Assembly (NCBI GenBank): GCA_041391665.1
Contig: JAWKNO010000001.1
Coordinates: 310,001-374,000 of the forward strand
DNA: 64,000 nucleotides
Direction: 5' to 3'
DNA from: Bacteroidia bacterium
Lineage (GTDB): Bacteria; Bacteroidota; Bacteroidia; J057
Shown here: positions 25,045 to 34,258 of the stretch, piece by piece
Numbering within the stretch: the first letter of the stretch is position 1
Layout of the letters: each line of letters begins with the position of its first letter
Program-made: the position numbers and the translations under genes
The notes under the pieces: generated by a model
What the model was told of the DNA's origin: nothing
The model's input: only the letters and a program-made list of their open reading frames with translations
The model's database searches: none

Positions 25045-26046
25045 ATGAATCAGGAATCGTTGGAAGATCTGCTGGATCGCTATATAAAAGGTGTCTGTAC
25101 AGAAGAAGAAAAAAAACTGGTTGAGGCGTTTTACGAATCCTTCGAAAAAAAGGAAAGTAAAAATATAATCTTTCCCTCCGGGGAAATGGAAATGCTCAAA
25201 TACGAGATGTTGAGCAAAATCAGGGAAGAACTTTCTCAGTACGATTTGGCGGAGAGACAGGCACTTAAAAAAAGCCCAAAGCGTCCTTTGTATCTGTTTG
25301 CAAAAATTGCCGCAGCGGCAGCATTCCTGCTGGGGAGCTATGGACTATTCCGAAATGCCCCACTTCCTTTTACCCCAAAAGCTGACAATATGATTGTGTC
25401 GGAGTCGCAGGACTTCTCGACCATACGCGGAGAGCGCAGCAAAGTCAGTCTTTCCGACGGGTCAGTCATCTGGTTAAACGCGGAAACGACTGTCAATATT
25501 TGTATCAATCCTTCGAATGAAATTCGCGAAGTAGAACTTTCAGGCGAAGCATTTTTTGAAGTCGCCAAAGACTCTTCCCGCCCGTTTGTGGTCTATACAG
25601 GAAATGTCAAAACCGAAGTATTGGGTACTTCCTTTAATATTACGGCCTATGACAGCGCAAAACCAACCGTAACCGTTTCCTCCGGAAAGGTAAGAGTAGC
25701 CGGAAAAACTTCCAGCCAGTTTGTAACCCTCATTCCCAATGAGCAAGTTCTCATTGATACAGAATGGAAAAAGCGGGAAGTCGTATCTGAACAGTTTTCC
25801 GCCTGGAAAAATGGTTTGCTGACTTTTGAAGATATGAGCCTGGCTGAGATAAAACCTATTCTTGAAAAATGGTATGATATCGAAATTGAGTTTCATGTTG
25901 CGGAACTCCAAAATTGTCGTATCACCGGCAAATACCAGAACGAGCCGCTAAAAAATGTGCTGGAAAGTTTTCGCTTTATCAAGGGCCTTGACTATCAGTT
26001 TGTCGATGAGCGAAAAATACGCCTCAACGGAGATATCTGTATGTAA
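25045..26046 (+). CDS. FecR-family anti-sigma factor
   Basis: The product has 333 residues. The N-terminal cytoplasmic anti-sigma part (about 1-80: LEDLLDRYIKGVCTEEEKKL) is followed by a transmembrane segment (LFAKIAAAAAFLLGSYGLF), the periplasmic FecR domain (about 120-235: RGERSKVSLSDGSVIWLNAE, LSGEAFFEVAKDSSRPFVVY, TEVLGTSFNITAY) and a C-terminal DUF4974 domain (LTFEDMSLAEIKPILEKWYD). It should hold an ECF sigma factor until SusC signals through its STN domain. SusC starts 19 bp downstream. The likely cognate sigma gene is at 20158-20742. Confidence 0.94.
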   Translation: MNQESLEDLLDRYIKGVCTEEEKKLVEAFYESFEKKESKNIIFPSGEMEMLKYEMLSKIREELSQYDLAERQALKKSPKRPLYLFAKIAAAAAFLLGSYGLFRNAPLPFTPKADNMIVSESQDFSTIRGERSKVSLSDGSVIWLNAETTVNICINPSNEIREVELSGEAFFEVAKDSSRPFVVYTGNVKTEVLGTSFNITAYDSAKPTVTVSSGKVRVAGKTSSQFVTLIPNEQVLIDTEWKKREVVSEQFSAWKNGLLTFEDMSLAEIKPILEKWYDIEIEFHVAELQNCRITGKYQNEPLKNVLESFRFIKGLDYQFVDERKIRLNGDICM

Positions 26047-26065
26047 TTCCAATCTTAATTAACGT

Positions 26066-29000
26066 ATGCTACTACCTGACAAAATTTTACCTGCGTCCGT
26101 ATTTCGGATTTTTCTGGTTGTATTCCTCCAGTTTTCTTTTTTGGGGATTTTACCTGCCAGGTCGGTGTATGCCCAGAAAAACTGGGACATGGTGTATATC
26201 AATATTCACCTGAAAAATGCCCGGCTGGTGGATGTTTTTGATGAGCTGGAACGAAAAACAGGTTATTCATTTGCTTACGATGAAAAGGTGAAAACCCATT
26301 CCGAAACCTATACCCTCGACTACGCAAATGAGGATGTAAAAACGGTATTGGAAGGTCTCGCCAATCAGGCAAATCTTAAAATCCGGTTGATCAACAATAC
26401 GATTTCTGTCGTATTAAAACCGCGAAAACAGCCTGTGCAAAAAATCATTGTTCTGCCTGCCAGTGAAGTGTTTCGCCAACTTACGGGAAAAGTAACCGAT
26501 GCGGAATCTGGAAATCCGCTGCCCGGAGTTACGGTACTGGTAAAAGACATGAAAGTCGGTGCACTGACCAATGACAATGGCATTTTTTCACTAAATGTAC
26601 CCGATGATGCAACTGCACTTGTTTTTTCCTATGTCGGCTACAAATCTGTGGAGGTCCCGATCGGCGACCGTACTGAAATCAATCTGGCGATGGAAATCGA
26701 TGTGCGTACGCTGGAAGAAGTGGTGGTGATTGGTTATGGTACAATCAGAAAACGGGACCTGACGGGCTCGGTCTATTCAGTCAAAGCGGAAGAAATTAAT
26801 AAAATTCCGGTGTCCAATGTGTTGCAGGGACTTCAGGGAAAAGTGCCGGGCGTGCAGATCAGCAGTGTGTCCGGAGACCCAGGAGAAAATCCGGTAGTGA
26901 GGATTCGCGGTATTGCGACTTTCCTCGGCGGAGCGTCCCCTGTATTTGTCGTGGATGGGGTGATTCTGGATGATATCTCATTCCTTAACGGCGGTGATAT
27001 CGAATCGGTGGAGGTCCTCAAAGATGCTTCGGCAACAGCAATCTATGGCACACGGGGAGCCAATGGCGTTATTATCATTACCACGAAAAGAGGGAAAGTC
27101 GGGAAGCCGGTATTTCAAATGGGTGCCAACTACAGCGTGGAAAGTGTTTCCAACCGGCTGGATTTGCTGAATGGAAAAGAATTTGGTGCAGCAGTGAATG
27201 AGATTCAGCCTGGTACTTACAACAATCTGGATATTCTGCCCAATACAGACTGGCAGGACCTTATTTTTACCGATTTTACCCCTATTCAGAAATACGAACT
27301 TTCGGTTTCGGGTGCAAGTGACCGATCTACCTATTATGTCGGAGGTAGTTATTATAGCCAGAAAGGGGTAATCCAAAAGTCGGACTACGAAAGAATAGCT
27401 GTTAAGATGAATAATACCTATTCAGTCAGTAAGTTTCTTACCTTTGGCAACAACCTTACCATTTCCCGGGAAAATAAAAATCGCGCCCCCAATGTCGTAG
27501 CCAGTGCCTATCGCGCATGGCCTATTTCTGTTCCATATGACGATCAGGGAAATTTTGCAGAAGTGCAAGGCTCGGGCAATCCACTGGCCAGCCTCGAATA
27601 TTCCAACAACAACGATAAAAAAGTGCGTGCCGTAGGGAATCTGTATGCCGAACTCAAGTTTCTCAAAGACTTTACCTTCCGCACCAGTTATCAGCTCGAT
27701 CTGACCGGCATTCAGGCTGTAAGTTTTACCCCTGTGTATTATGTATCTCCAACCCAGGAAAATGCCATCAACGACCTGACCAAAGCTGCCAGAGTTGAGA
27801 GAGCCTGGATTTGGGAAAATACCCTCAATTATCATAAAGACTTTGACAAACACAGGATTGACATTCTGGCTGGTTACAGCGCGCAGGATACAAAACGGGA
27901 AGGGCTGACCGCTTCGGTTGAAGATCTTCTCCGGGAAACATCCGGCCTGTGGTATATCGATGCAGGCGATGCCACGTCAATTGATGCATTCAACAGTGCA
28001 GAAAATTACTCCTATATCTCTTATATCTTCAGAGCCAATTACACCCTGTTGGACCGCTACCTGGTAACTGCTACCTTCCGGAGAGATGGTTCTTCCAAAT
28101 TTGGCGACAACGCCAGATACGGTGATTTTCCTTCGCTTGCAGTAGGATGGCGATTAAAGGAAGAAGCTTTTTTGAAAGATGTAAAATGGCTAAACAACCT
28201 GAAACTTCGGGCAAGCTGGGGGATCAATGGCAACGACAGAATCCCTTATCAGGCGCGTTTTGCGAGAGTCAGTACCGGCGGTCTTGAAGCTGTATTTGGT
28301 ACTGACGAGCGACTTGTGCCCGGCGCCACACTTTCAGATGCAGGTAATCCTGACCTAAAATGGGAACAGACAGAAACATTTGACGCAGGGCTCGAATTTG
28401 GCCTGTTTGACAATCGCCTCACCGGAGAAATCGATTATTACAACAAACAGACCAGTCAGGTGCTTGTTCCGCTTTTGTTGCCTGCGCATTTTGGCAATGG
28501 CGCATTTCGGCGGGTAGTGTTTAATGCTGCGGATGTACAAAACAAAGGATTCGAGTTTTATATTAACTGGAAACACGCGATCGGCGATTTTCATTATTCA
28601 CTCGGTTTTCTCGGATCGACCGTACAGAACAAAGTATTGGAGATCGGCGCAGCGGATGAGTTTCTTCAGGATGGAAGTCTGGGAAATGGTCAACTGGTAA
28701 CCCGTACAGAAAAGGGCCTTCCTGTAGGTGCATTCTGGGGATATAATGTGATCGGGGTTATACAGAATCAGGAACAATTGCAGACACTTCCGACGATTTC
28801 AGGTCAGCGTGTGGGAGATCTTTTGTACGAAGACGTAGATCAGGATGGAAAAATCACGCCTGATGACCGTATCATGCTCGGCTCGTATATTCCTGATCTG
28901 TTGTTAGGATTTAATTTTGAAGCAGGATATAAAAATATCCGGCTTTCGGCAGACATACAAGGGCAGTTTGGCAATGAGATTTACAACGGAAAAAAAGCCG

Positions 29001-29371
29001 TAAGACCAGAGTTGTACAACTTCGAAGCCAGCGTACTGGATCGTTGGACCGGTGAAGGAACCAGCGACACCGAACCCCGGCTTACTGCCGGCGGGTTAAA
29101 TTATTCCCCTTCCTCCTGGTTTGTGGAAGATGGCTCTTTTGTAAGGCTTCGCAGTCTGTCGCTCGTTTATGATCTTCCCTCAGATCTTTTATCCCGATAC
29201 CAGATCGGGCAGGCAAGTGTATTTGTACGAGGAACAAACCTTCTGACTCTTTCCCGGTTTTCCGGCTACAGTCCCGAGATCGCCAGCTTTAATGTGCTTT
29301 CTTCCGGGATCGATCTGGGCATTTATCCTGTTACAACTGTGTATTCTGTCGGCATAAACCTAACCTTCTGA
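26066..29371 (+). CDS. SusC/RagA-family TonB-linked outer membrane protein with STN domain
   Basis: The product has 1101 residues. After a signal peptide come an STN signalling domain (about 40-100: VYINIHLKNARLVDVFDELE, YANEDVKTVLEGLANQ), a carboxypeptidase-like domain (about 135-225: LTGKVTDAESGNPLPGVTVL), the plug (about 225-330: VVVIGYGTIRKRDLTGSVYS, VRIRGIATFLGGASPVFVVD, YGTRGANGVIIITTKRGK) and the beta-barrel. The STN domain shows it signals to FecR as well as transporting. With SusD it imports oligosaccharides across the outer membrane; the adjacent GH144 genes point to beta-1,2-glucan. The susD gene starts 3 bp later. Confidence 0.96.
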   Translation: MLLPDKILPASVFRIFLVVFLQFSFLGILPARSVYAQKNWDMVYINIHLKNARLVDVFDELERKTGYSFAYDEKVKTHSETYTLDYANEDVKTVLEGLANQANLKIRLINNTISVVLKPRKQPVQKIIVLPASEVFRQLTGKVTDAESGNPLPGVTVLVKDMKVGALTNDNGIFSLNVPDDATALVFSYVGYKSVEVPIGDRTEINLAMEIDVRTLEEVVVIGYGTIRKRDLTGSVYSVKAEEINKIPVSNVLQGLQGKVPGVQISSVSGDPGENPVVRIRGIATFLGGASPVFVVDGVILDDISFLNGGDIESVEVLKDASATAIYGTRGANGVIIITTKRGKVGKPVFQMGANYSVESVSNRLDLLNGKEFGAAVNEIQPGTYNNLDILPNTDWQDLIFTDFTPIQKYELSVSGASDRSTYYVGGSYYSQKGVIQKSDYERIAVKMNNTYSVSKFLTFGNNLTISRENKNRAPNVVASAYRAWPISVPYDDQGNFAEVQGSGNPLASLEYSNNNDKKVRAVGNLYAELKFLKDFTFRTSYQLDLTGIQAVSFTPVYYVSPTQENAINDLTKAARVERAWIWENTLNYHKDFDKHRIDILAGYSAQDTKREGLTASVEDLLRETSGLWYIDAGDATSIDAFNSAENYSYISYIFRANYTLLDRYLVTATFRRDGSSKFGDNARYGDFPSLAVGWRLKEEAFLKDVKWLNNLKLRASWGINGNDRIPYQARFARVSTGGLEAVFGTDERLVPGATLSDAGNPDLKWEQTETFDAGLEFGLFDNRLTGEIDYYNKQTSQVLVPLLLPAHFGNGAFRRVVFNAADVQNKGFEFYINWKHAIGDFHYSLGFLGSTVQNKVLEIGAADEFLQDGSLGNGQLVTRTEKGLPVGAFWGYNVIGVIQNQEQLQTLPTISGQRVGDLLYEDVDQDGKITPDDRIMLGSYIPDLLLGFNFEAGYKNIRLSADIQGQFGNEIYNGKKAVRPELYNFEASVLDRWTGEGTSDTEPRLTAGGLNYSPSSWFVEDGSFVRLRSLSLVYDLPSDLLSRYQIGQASVFVRGTNLLTLSRFSGYSPEIASFNVLSSGIDLGIYPVTTVYSVGINLTF

Positions 29372-29374
29372 AAA

Positions 29375-30856
29375 ATGAAAAATTTACTATATATCATCCT
29401 GACTTTTGGTGCTGTTCTGCTCTCTGCCTGTTCCGGTAGTTTTCTGGATAAAGGTCTGCTGGGCGAACTGGAAGAAACCAATTTTATGAAAAGCGAATCG
29501 GATGCGGTTCTGGCTACCAATGCGATCTACAATACCCTCCGGGACTGGCGGTACCATGAAGGATTTCCGATTTTGGATATCATGTCTGACGATGCGACCA
29601 AAGGAAGTAATGCTGCCGATGGAATCCAGATTCAGGCCTTTGAAGAGTTTACCTACAATCCCAATGACGAATCAGTCAGTGGTTGGTATCAGACCTTGTA
29701 CCTCGCCATCAAACGGGCCAATCTTGTCATTGAGCGGGCACCGGATATTGAGATGGATGAAAGTTTAAAACAACGACTGATTGGCGAAGCAAAATTTCTC
29801 CGGGCGCTGACCTATTTCTCTTTTGTAAGAGGATATGGCGGGATTCCGATTGTCACAACCATCACACCTGAAAGAAAACTGGTGCGGAATACGGCAGAAG
29901 AAGTTTATGATCTTGTTATTGAAGATTTGCTCTACAGCATCGAAAACCTTCCGGAAAGAAGCGAATACGAAGGAATAGACATGGGCCGGGCGACCAGAGG
30001 CGCAGCCAAAGGTTTGCTGGCAAAAGTCTATTTGTTTAAAGGAGATTTTACCAACGCCGAAAAATATGCGCTGGAAGTAATCAACTCCGGTCAATACAGC
30101 CTCGACCCAGACTTTGGGCATGTTTTTTCCAAAGGCGGAGAATTTGGCCCCGGCTCGATATTTGAGATCGGCGCTTTGCCCGAAGGATTTGGGCAGGGCG
30201 GACAGCAGTTTGGCAATACACAGGGGGTAAGAGGCGGCCCCAACCGGGGTTGGGGGTTTAACCGACCTTCATGGGATCTGATCAATTCTTTTGAACCCAA
30301 CGACCCGCGCCTGGATGCTACCGTGATTTTTATTGGGGAAGAGCTGGACGGCATACTCATCACCGGTGATGCTTCCACACCCGATACCACCTATACCGAT
30401 CCCTCTAAAACCAAAATACTGGAGATCGAATGTTACAATCAGAAAGTATGGGTTCCCGGCACAACCCCGCTGGAATCATGGGACTTTAATGTAAGAGTTT
30501 TGCGTCTGGCGGATGTGTTGCTTATGGCTGCCGAGGCACTCAACGAAAACGGGAAAGCCGGTGAAGCACTGACTTACCTCAACGAGGTCAGGGCAAGGGC
30601 GCGTGGTGGCAACCCCAGTATCCTTCCCGACGTCACCGAAACCGATCAGGGAAAATTACGGAAACTGATATGGAAGGAACGCCGTGCCGAACTTGCTTTG
30701 GAACAACACCGTTTTTTTGATCTGGTACGCACGGGCGAAGCGCCGGCTGTACTCGGACCCCTGGGGTTTGTTGCAGGTAAACACGAGATCCTGCCTATTC
30801 CCCAAAGTGAGATAGACCTTTCGGAAGGGACACTCACTCAAAATCCAAACTGGTAA
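29375..30856 (+). CDS. RagB/SusD-family surface glycan-binding lipoprotein
   Basis: A 493-residue lipoprotein (ILTFGAVLLSACSGSFLDKG, lipidated Cys19). It has the N-terminal SusD-like TPR-forming helices (WYQTLYLAIKRANLVIERAP, IGEAKFLRALTYFSFVRGYG) and the conserved C-terminal RagB part (VLRLADVLLMAAEALNENGK, LRKLIWKERRAELALEQHRF, LPIPQSEIDL, TQNPNW). It caps the SusC pore at the cell surface and hands over the glycan. It is co-transcribed with susC. Confidence 0.96.
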   Translation: MKNLLYIILTFGAVLLSACSGSFLDKGLLGELEETNFMKSESDAVLATNAIYNTLRDWRYHEGFPILDIMSDDATKGSNAADGIQIQAFEEFTYNPNDESVSGWYQTLYLAIKRANLVIERAPDIEMDESLKQRLIGEAKFLRALTYFSFVRGYGGIPIVTTITPERKLVRNTAEEVYDLVIEDLLYSIENLPERSEYEGIDMGRATRGAAKGLLAKVYLFKGDFTNAEKYALEVINSGQYSLDPDFGHVFSKGGEFGPGSIFEIGALPEGFGQGGQQFGNTQGVRGGPNRGWGFNRPSWDLINSFEPNDPRLDATVIFIGEELDGILITGDASTPDTTYTDPSKTKILEIECYNQKVWVPGTTPLESWDFNVRVLRLADVLLMAAEALNENGKAGEALTYLNEVRARARGGNPSILPDVTETDQGKLRKLIWKERRAELALEQHRFFDLVRTGEAPAVLGPLGFVAGKHEILPIPQSEIDLSEGTLTQNPNW

Positions 30857-30891
30857 ATTTTAAACTTTACACTTATTATAATTAAATCACT

Positions 30892-32166
30892 ATGAAAAGA
30901 CTGAGTTATGTGTTTTTTATGGTTCTTATCAGTGGTCTTGTTCTGATCTCTGGATGTAAGGATAAAGATCTGGAACTTTTGACGATCACAGGTATAAAGG
31001 CTGATGGTACTGACCTTCAGTCCGGATCCGATGTTTCTATTGACCTGAATGGCGCAGCAGCAGCAGTGGATGTACCGCTGGATGCAAAAATCATCGTTAC
31101 GTTCTCCCGTGATGTTGATGCAGCTACGGTTGTAAGTGCCAATTTTCAGCTGGCTAAAGGCACAGATATGGTTACTTCTTCTGTATCTTTAGCAGGTGCG
31201 GTGGTTACCATTAGTCCTGATGCTGCCTTTGATCGCGGACAGGTATATACCCTTACCCTGGGCTCAGGCATTATGGCAGCAGACGGTGGCATGTTTAACC
31301 AGGCTACCCGTACTTTCAACTCTGCGGGCCGTGCAGAAGTGGTGCCTCCGCAATCTGCAAGCCAGAAAGCTTTCTGGAAATTTGATGGAAGTTCCCTTGA
31401 TGGGGTAGGTTCTTACAACGGAACTGACGTCGCCGTTGATTATGGCGAAGACCGCTTTGGCAACCAGGGCAGTGCTGCTTATTTTGACGGTGATGCAAGT
31501 ATCATCGAAATTCCCAATGGAGATCAACTGCTGACCAACAACTGGACGGTAAGTTTCTGGATAAGACTGGATTCTGTAGGCCATGTTGGCGGTCACTTTG
31601 TCATGGGGGTAGGTGACCTTTATGGATTTTTTGTTGAAATTCAGAAACCAATGAGTGCGCTGAAGCATACCGGGCGTTACCAAAAATCTGATGCTACCAC
31701 TACTGTCAATGACTTTTTTATCAACGCTGATGGAAAAAGCGGTGACAATGGTGGCTGGGTAGGTGTTGAGTACGAAAAAGATTTGTCCACTACCGGTGGA
31801 ATGGGCGCGCTGCTTGACCGCAAATGGGCGCACATGGTTTTTGTATATGATGGCTCGACCAACAAACGCCACTTCTATATCAATGGTGAACTCATCGAAA
31901 CCGACAACCTGGCGAATGTGCCCGGACTTGATTTGATCACGGGACTTACCTTTGATGACAGCGGTGCCGGAACTGATGTTATTGGAAAAGGGCTTGCTTT
32001 CGGGTTTAACCATGACCGCACCACTACCCACTGGAGCAATGAGCCATGGGGGAATTATAACAATGTAGATGCAAACCACTTCAAAGGTGCGCTGGATGAT
32101 ACCCGTATTTTCAGTGCGGCACTCAGTGGTACAGATGTATTGGAACTTTACAATGCTGAGAAGTAA
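30892..32166 (+). CDS. Surface lipoprotein with Ig-like and LamG domains
   Basis: A 424-residue lipoprotein (VLISGLVLISGCKDKDLELL). Residues about 35-145 form an Ig-like (Big_5/SbsA) domain (VPLDAKIIVTFSRDVDAATV, AFDRGQVYTLTLGSGI). Residues about 155-420 form a LamG/concanavalin-A-like jelly roll (AFWKFDGSSLDGVGSYNGTD, AAYFDGDASIIEIPNG, NWTVSFWIRLDSVGHV, HMVFVYDGSTNKRHFYINGE, FKGALDDTRIFSAALS). Its place after susD suggests it is the auxiliary surface glycan-binding protein of this locus. The ligand is inferred from the neighbouring enzymes. Confidence 0.88.
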   Translation: MKRLSYVFFMVLISGLVLISGCKDKDLELLTITGIKADGTDLQSGSDVSIDLNGAAAAVDVPLDAKIIVTFSRDVDAATVVSANFQLAKGTDMVTSSVSLAGAVVTISPDAAFDRGQVYTLTLGSGIMAADGGMFNQATRTFNSAGRAEVVPPQSASQKAFWKFDGSSLDGVGSYNGTDVAVDYGEDRFGNQGSAAYFDGDASIIEIPNGDQLLTNNWTVSFWIRLDSVGHVGGHFVMGVGDLYGFFVEIQKPMSALKHTGRYQKSDATTTVNDFFINADGKSGDNGGWVGVEYEKDLSTTGGMGALLDRKWAHMVFVYDGSTNKRHFYINGELIETDNLANVPGLDLITGLTFDDSGAGTDVIGKGLAFGFNHDRTTTHWSNEPWGNYNNVDANHFKGALDDTRIFSAALSGTDVLELYNAEK

Positions 32167-32257
32167 TTCCCGTTTGATTTTATCATTATAACTTAACGAA
32201 CAGGGGATGCCCCCGAAACGCTACCGGTGGTTTCCCCTGTTCTATTTTCTCCTTCAC

Positions 32258-34246
32258 ATGAAAAATTTCCGCCTCCCCGTATTTCTGGTTTCTCTACTTA
32301 TCTTTGTCTGGAGCTGCAAAAAAGATCCGGTTGTACCGCCGGCTGACAAACTTCAGCTTTCTTCACTGAAAGTCGGAACAAAAGACATTTCCTTTACTAA
32401 TACAGTAAACGATGTGCCACTGGATCAGCCGGTTGTCGCAAGATTTGCGGTTGCACTGGACGTCTCATCCGTAACGGGTAATGTACTTTTATATAAAAAT
32501 GACTCCGAACTTATTCCGCTTACGTACAATTTTCTCGACAACAATAAAACCATCTCAGCAAAGCCAGCGGCTGATCTTCTGCCCAATACTCCTTACAAAA
32601 TTGTACTGACAGATCAGATCAAAGGGGAAAATGGCGAAACCTTCGACGGACTTACCGGAAACTTTAACACATTGACGCTTCCGTTAATTCTGCGATCTGC
32701 CAGTGTTGATGGACAGTCGCTCCAGCAAAGCGGGAGAATCACAGGCGTGGAGTTTATTTACAATATAGAGGTGGTGTTTTCCGAACCGGTGGACCTTACA
32801 GCTTTCAGGGAGAAACTTCGGGTAACCGAAAAGGGTGTGCTGAAAGATTTTTCCCTGACTTATATGCCGGACAGTAATAATGCCTTTATTTTAACACCGG
32901 CAAGCCCTGTAGCTTCTTTTTCCGTGAATGAACTGAAAATCAACCCGGGACTTTTATCCCTGTCCGGGAGTTCGTTTACCACTGGACTAACCAAAAAATT
33001 TTACGCAAAAGCAGATACCACGCCCAAATTTCCTGTTATCACTGACGAAGCTTTGCTTACGCTTGTGCAGGAACAAACCTTCAAATATTTCTGGGACTTT
33101 GCCCATCCGGTTAGCGGCCTTTCCCGGGAGCGAAATACGTCCGGAGATATTGTGACTTCCGGTGGATCGGGCTTTGGCTTGATGTCGATTTTGGTTGGAA
33201 TCGAAAGAGGTTTTATTACCCGGCAGGAAGGCGTTGACCGGCTGGAGAAGATTGTCAATTTCCTTGCTACCGCAGACCGTTTTCACGGTGCATGGTCTCA
33301 CTGGCTCAATGGTAACACAGGAAAAGTCGTACCATTTAGCCCGGATGATAATGGCGGCGATCTGGTAGAAACCTCTTATATGGCAATGGGGCTGCTGACT
33401 GTAAGACAATATCTAAACGATCAGAATCTGCAGGAAAATGATCTGATCAGTAAAATCAATTTGTTGTGGGAATCCATCGAATGGGACTGGTACACACAAG
33501 GTGGGCAAAATGTGCTTTACTGGCACTGGTCTCCCAACTTTGGCTGGGTGAAAAACCACAAAATTACTGGCTACAACGAAGCATTAATTACTTATGTGAT
33601 GGCCGCGGCTTCTCCCACACATTCGATTTCGCCCGCTGTGTATCAAAATGGCTGGGCGCAAAATGGCGCCATGGCCAATGGGAATACCTATTACAGCAAT
33701 TATCTGCTTCCGCTGGGACCAGACTATGGCGGCCCATTATTTTTTGAACAATATACCTTTCTGGGTATAAATCCGACCAACCTGACCGATGCCTACGCCA
33801 ATTATTGGCAGCAGGTAGTCAATCATACCCTGATCAACCGGGAGTACTGTATCCGAAATCCGCAGAAATTTGTGGGTTACAGTGATCAATGCTGGGGGCT
33901 TACGGCGAGTGACAACCACCAGGGTTATTCTGCGCATTCTCCCACCAACGATCTCGGGGTGATTACGCCAACTGCGGCTATCAGTTCTATTCCTTTTACA
34001 CCTACGGAATCTATGGACGCCATCCGCTATTTTTATTATGTGCTGGGGGACAAATTGTGGGGACAATACGGGTTTTATGATGCCTTTAACCTGACAGAAT
34101 CGTGGACTGCCACTTCCTATCTGGCAATCGATCAGGGACCGGAGATTGTGATGATCGAAAATTACCGGTCCGGCCTCTTGTGGAATCTTTTTATGTCGTG
34201 TCCGGAGACTCAAAGCGGCCTTACCAAACTGGGATTTACCTATTAA
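32258..34246 (+). CDS. GH144-type (glycoamylase-like) endo-beta-1,2-glucanase lipoprotein with two Ig-like domains
   Basis: The start at 32258 places a lipoprotein signal at the N-terminus (VFLVSLLIFVWSCKKDPVVP, Cys20) and gives 662 residues. Two Ig-like Big_5 domains (about 25-240) precede the glycoamylase-like domain (about 260-662: QEQTFKYFWDFAHPVSGLSR, then TSGGSGFGLMSILVGIERGF, then DRFHGAWSHWLNG, then GGDLVETSYMAMGLL, then GPEIVMIENYRSGLLWNLFM). The family includes GH144 endo-beta-1,2-glucanases of Bacteroidota. It should act at the cell surface, cutting beta-1,2-glucan before uptake. A related enzyme follows 12 bp downstream. Substrate is inferred. Confidence 0.86.
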   Translation: MKNFRLPVFLVSLLIFVWSCKKDPVVPPADKLQLSSLKVGTKDISFTNTVNDVPLDQPVVARFAVALDVSSVTGNVLLYKNDSELIPLTYNFLDNNKTISAKPAADLLPNTPYKIVLTDQIKGENGETFDGLTGNFNTLTLPLILRSASVDGQSLQQSGRITGVEFIYNIEVVFSEPVDLTAFREKLRVTEKGVLKDFSLTYMPDSNNAFILTPASPVASFSVNELKINPGLLSLSGSSFTTGLTKKFYAKADTTPKFPVITDEALLTLVQEQTFKYFWDFAHPVSGLSRERNTSGDIVTSGGSGFGLMSILVGIERGFITRQEGVDRLEKIVNFLATADRFHGAWSHWLNGNTGKVVPFSPDDNGGDLVETSYMAMGLLTVRQYLNDQNLQENDLISKINLLWESIEWDWYTQGGQNVLYWHWSPNFGWVKNHKITGYNEALITYVMAAASPTHSISPAVYQNGWAQNGAMANGNTYYSNYLLPLGPDYGGPLFFEQYTFLGINPTNLTDAYANYWQQVVNHTLINREYCIRNPQKFVGYSDQCWGLTASDNHQGYSAHSPTNDLGVITPTAAISSIPFTPTESMDAIRYFYYVLGDKLWGQYGFYDAFNLTESWTATSYLAIDQGPEIVMIENYRSGLLWNLFMSCPETQSGLTKLGFTY

Positions 34247-34258
34247 AATCAGTTAACA

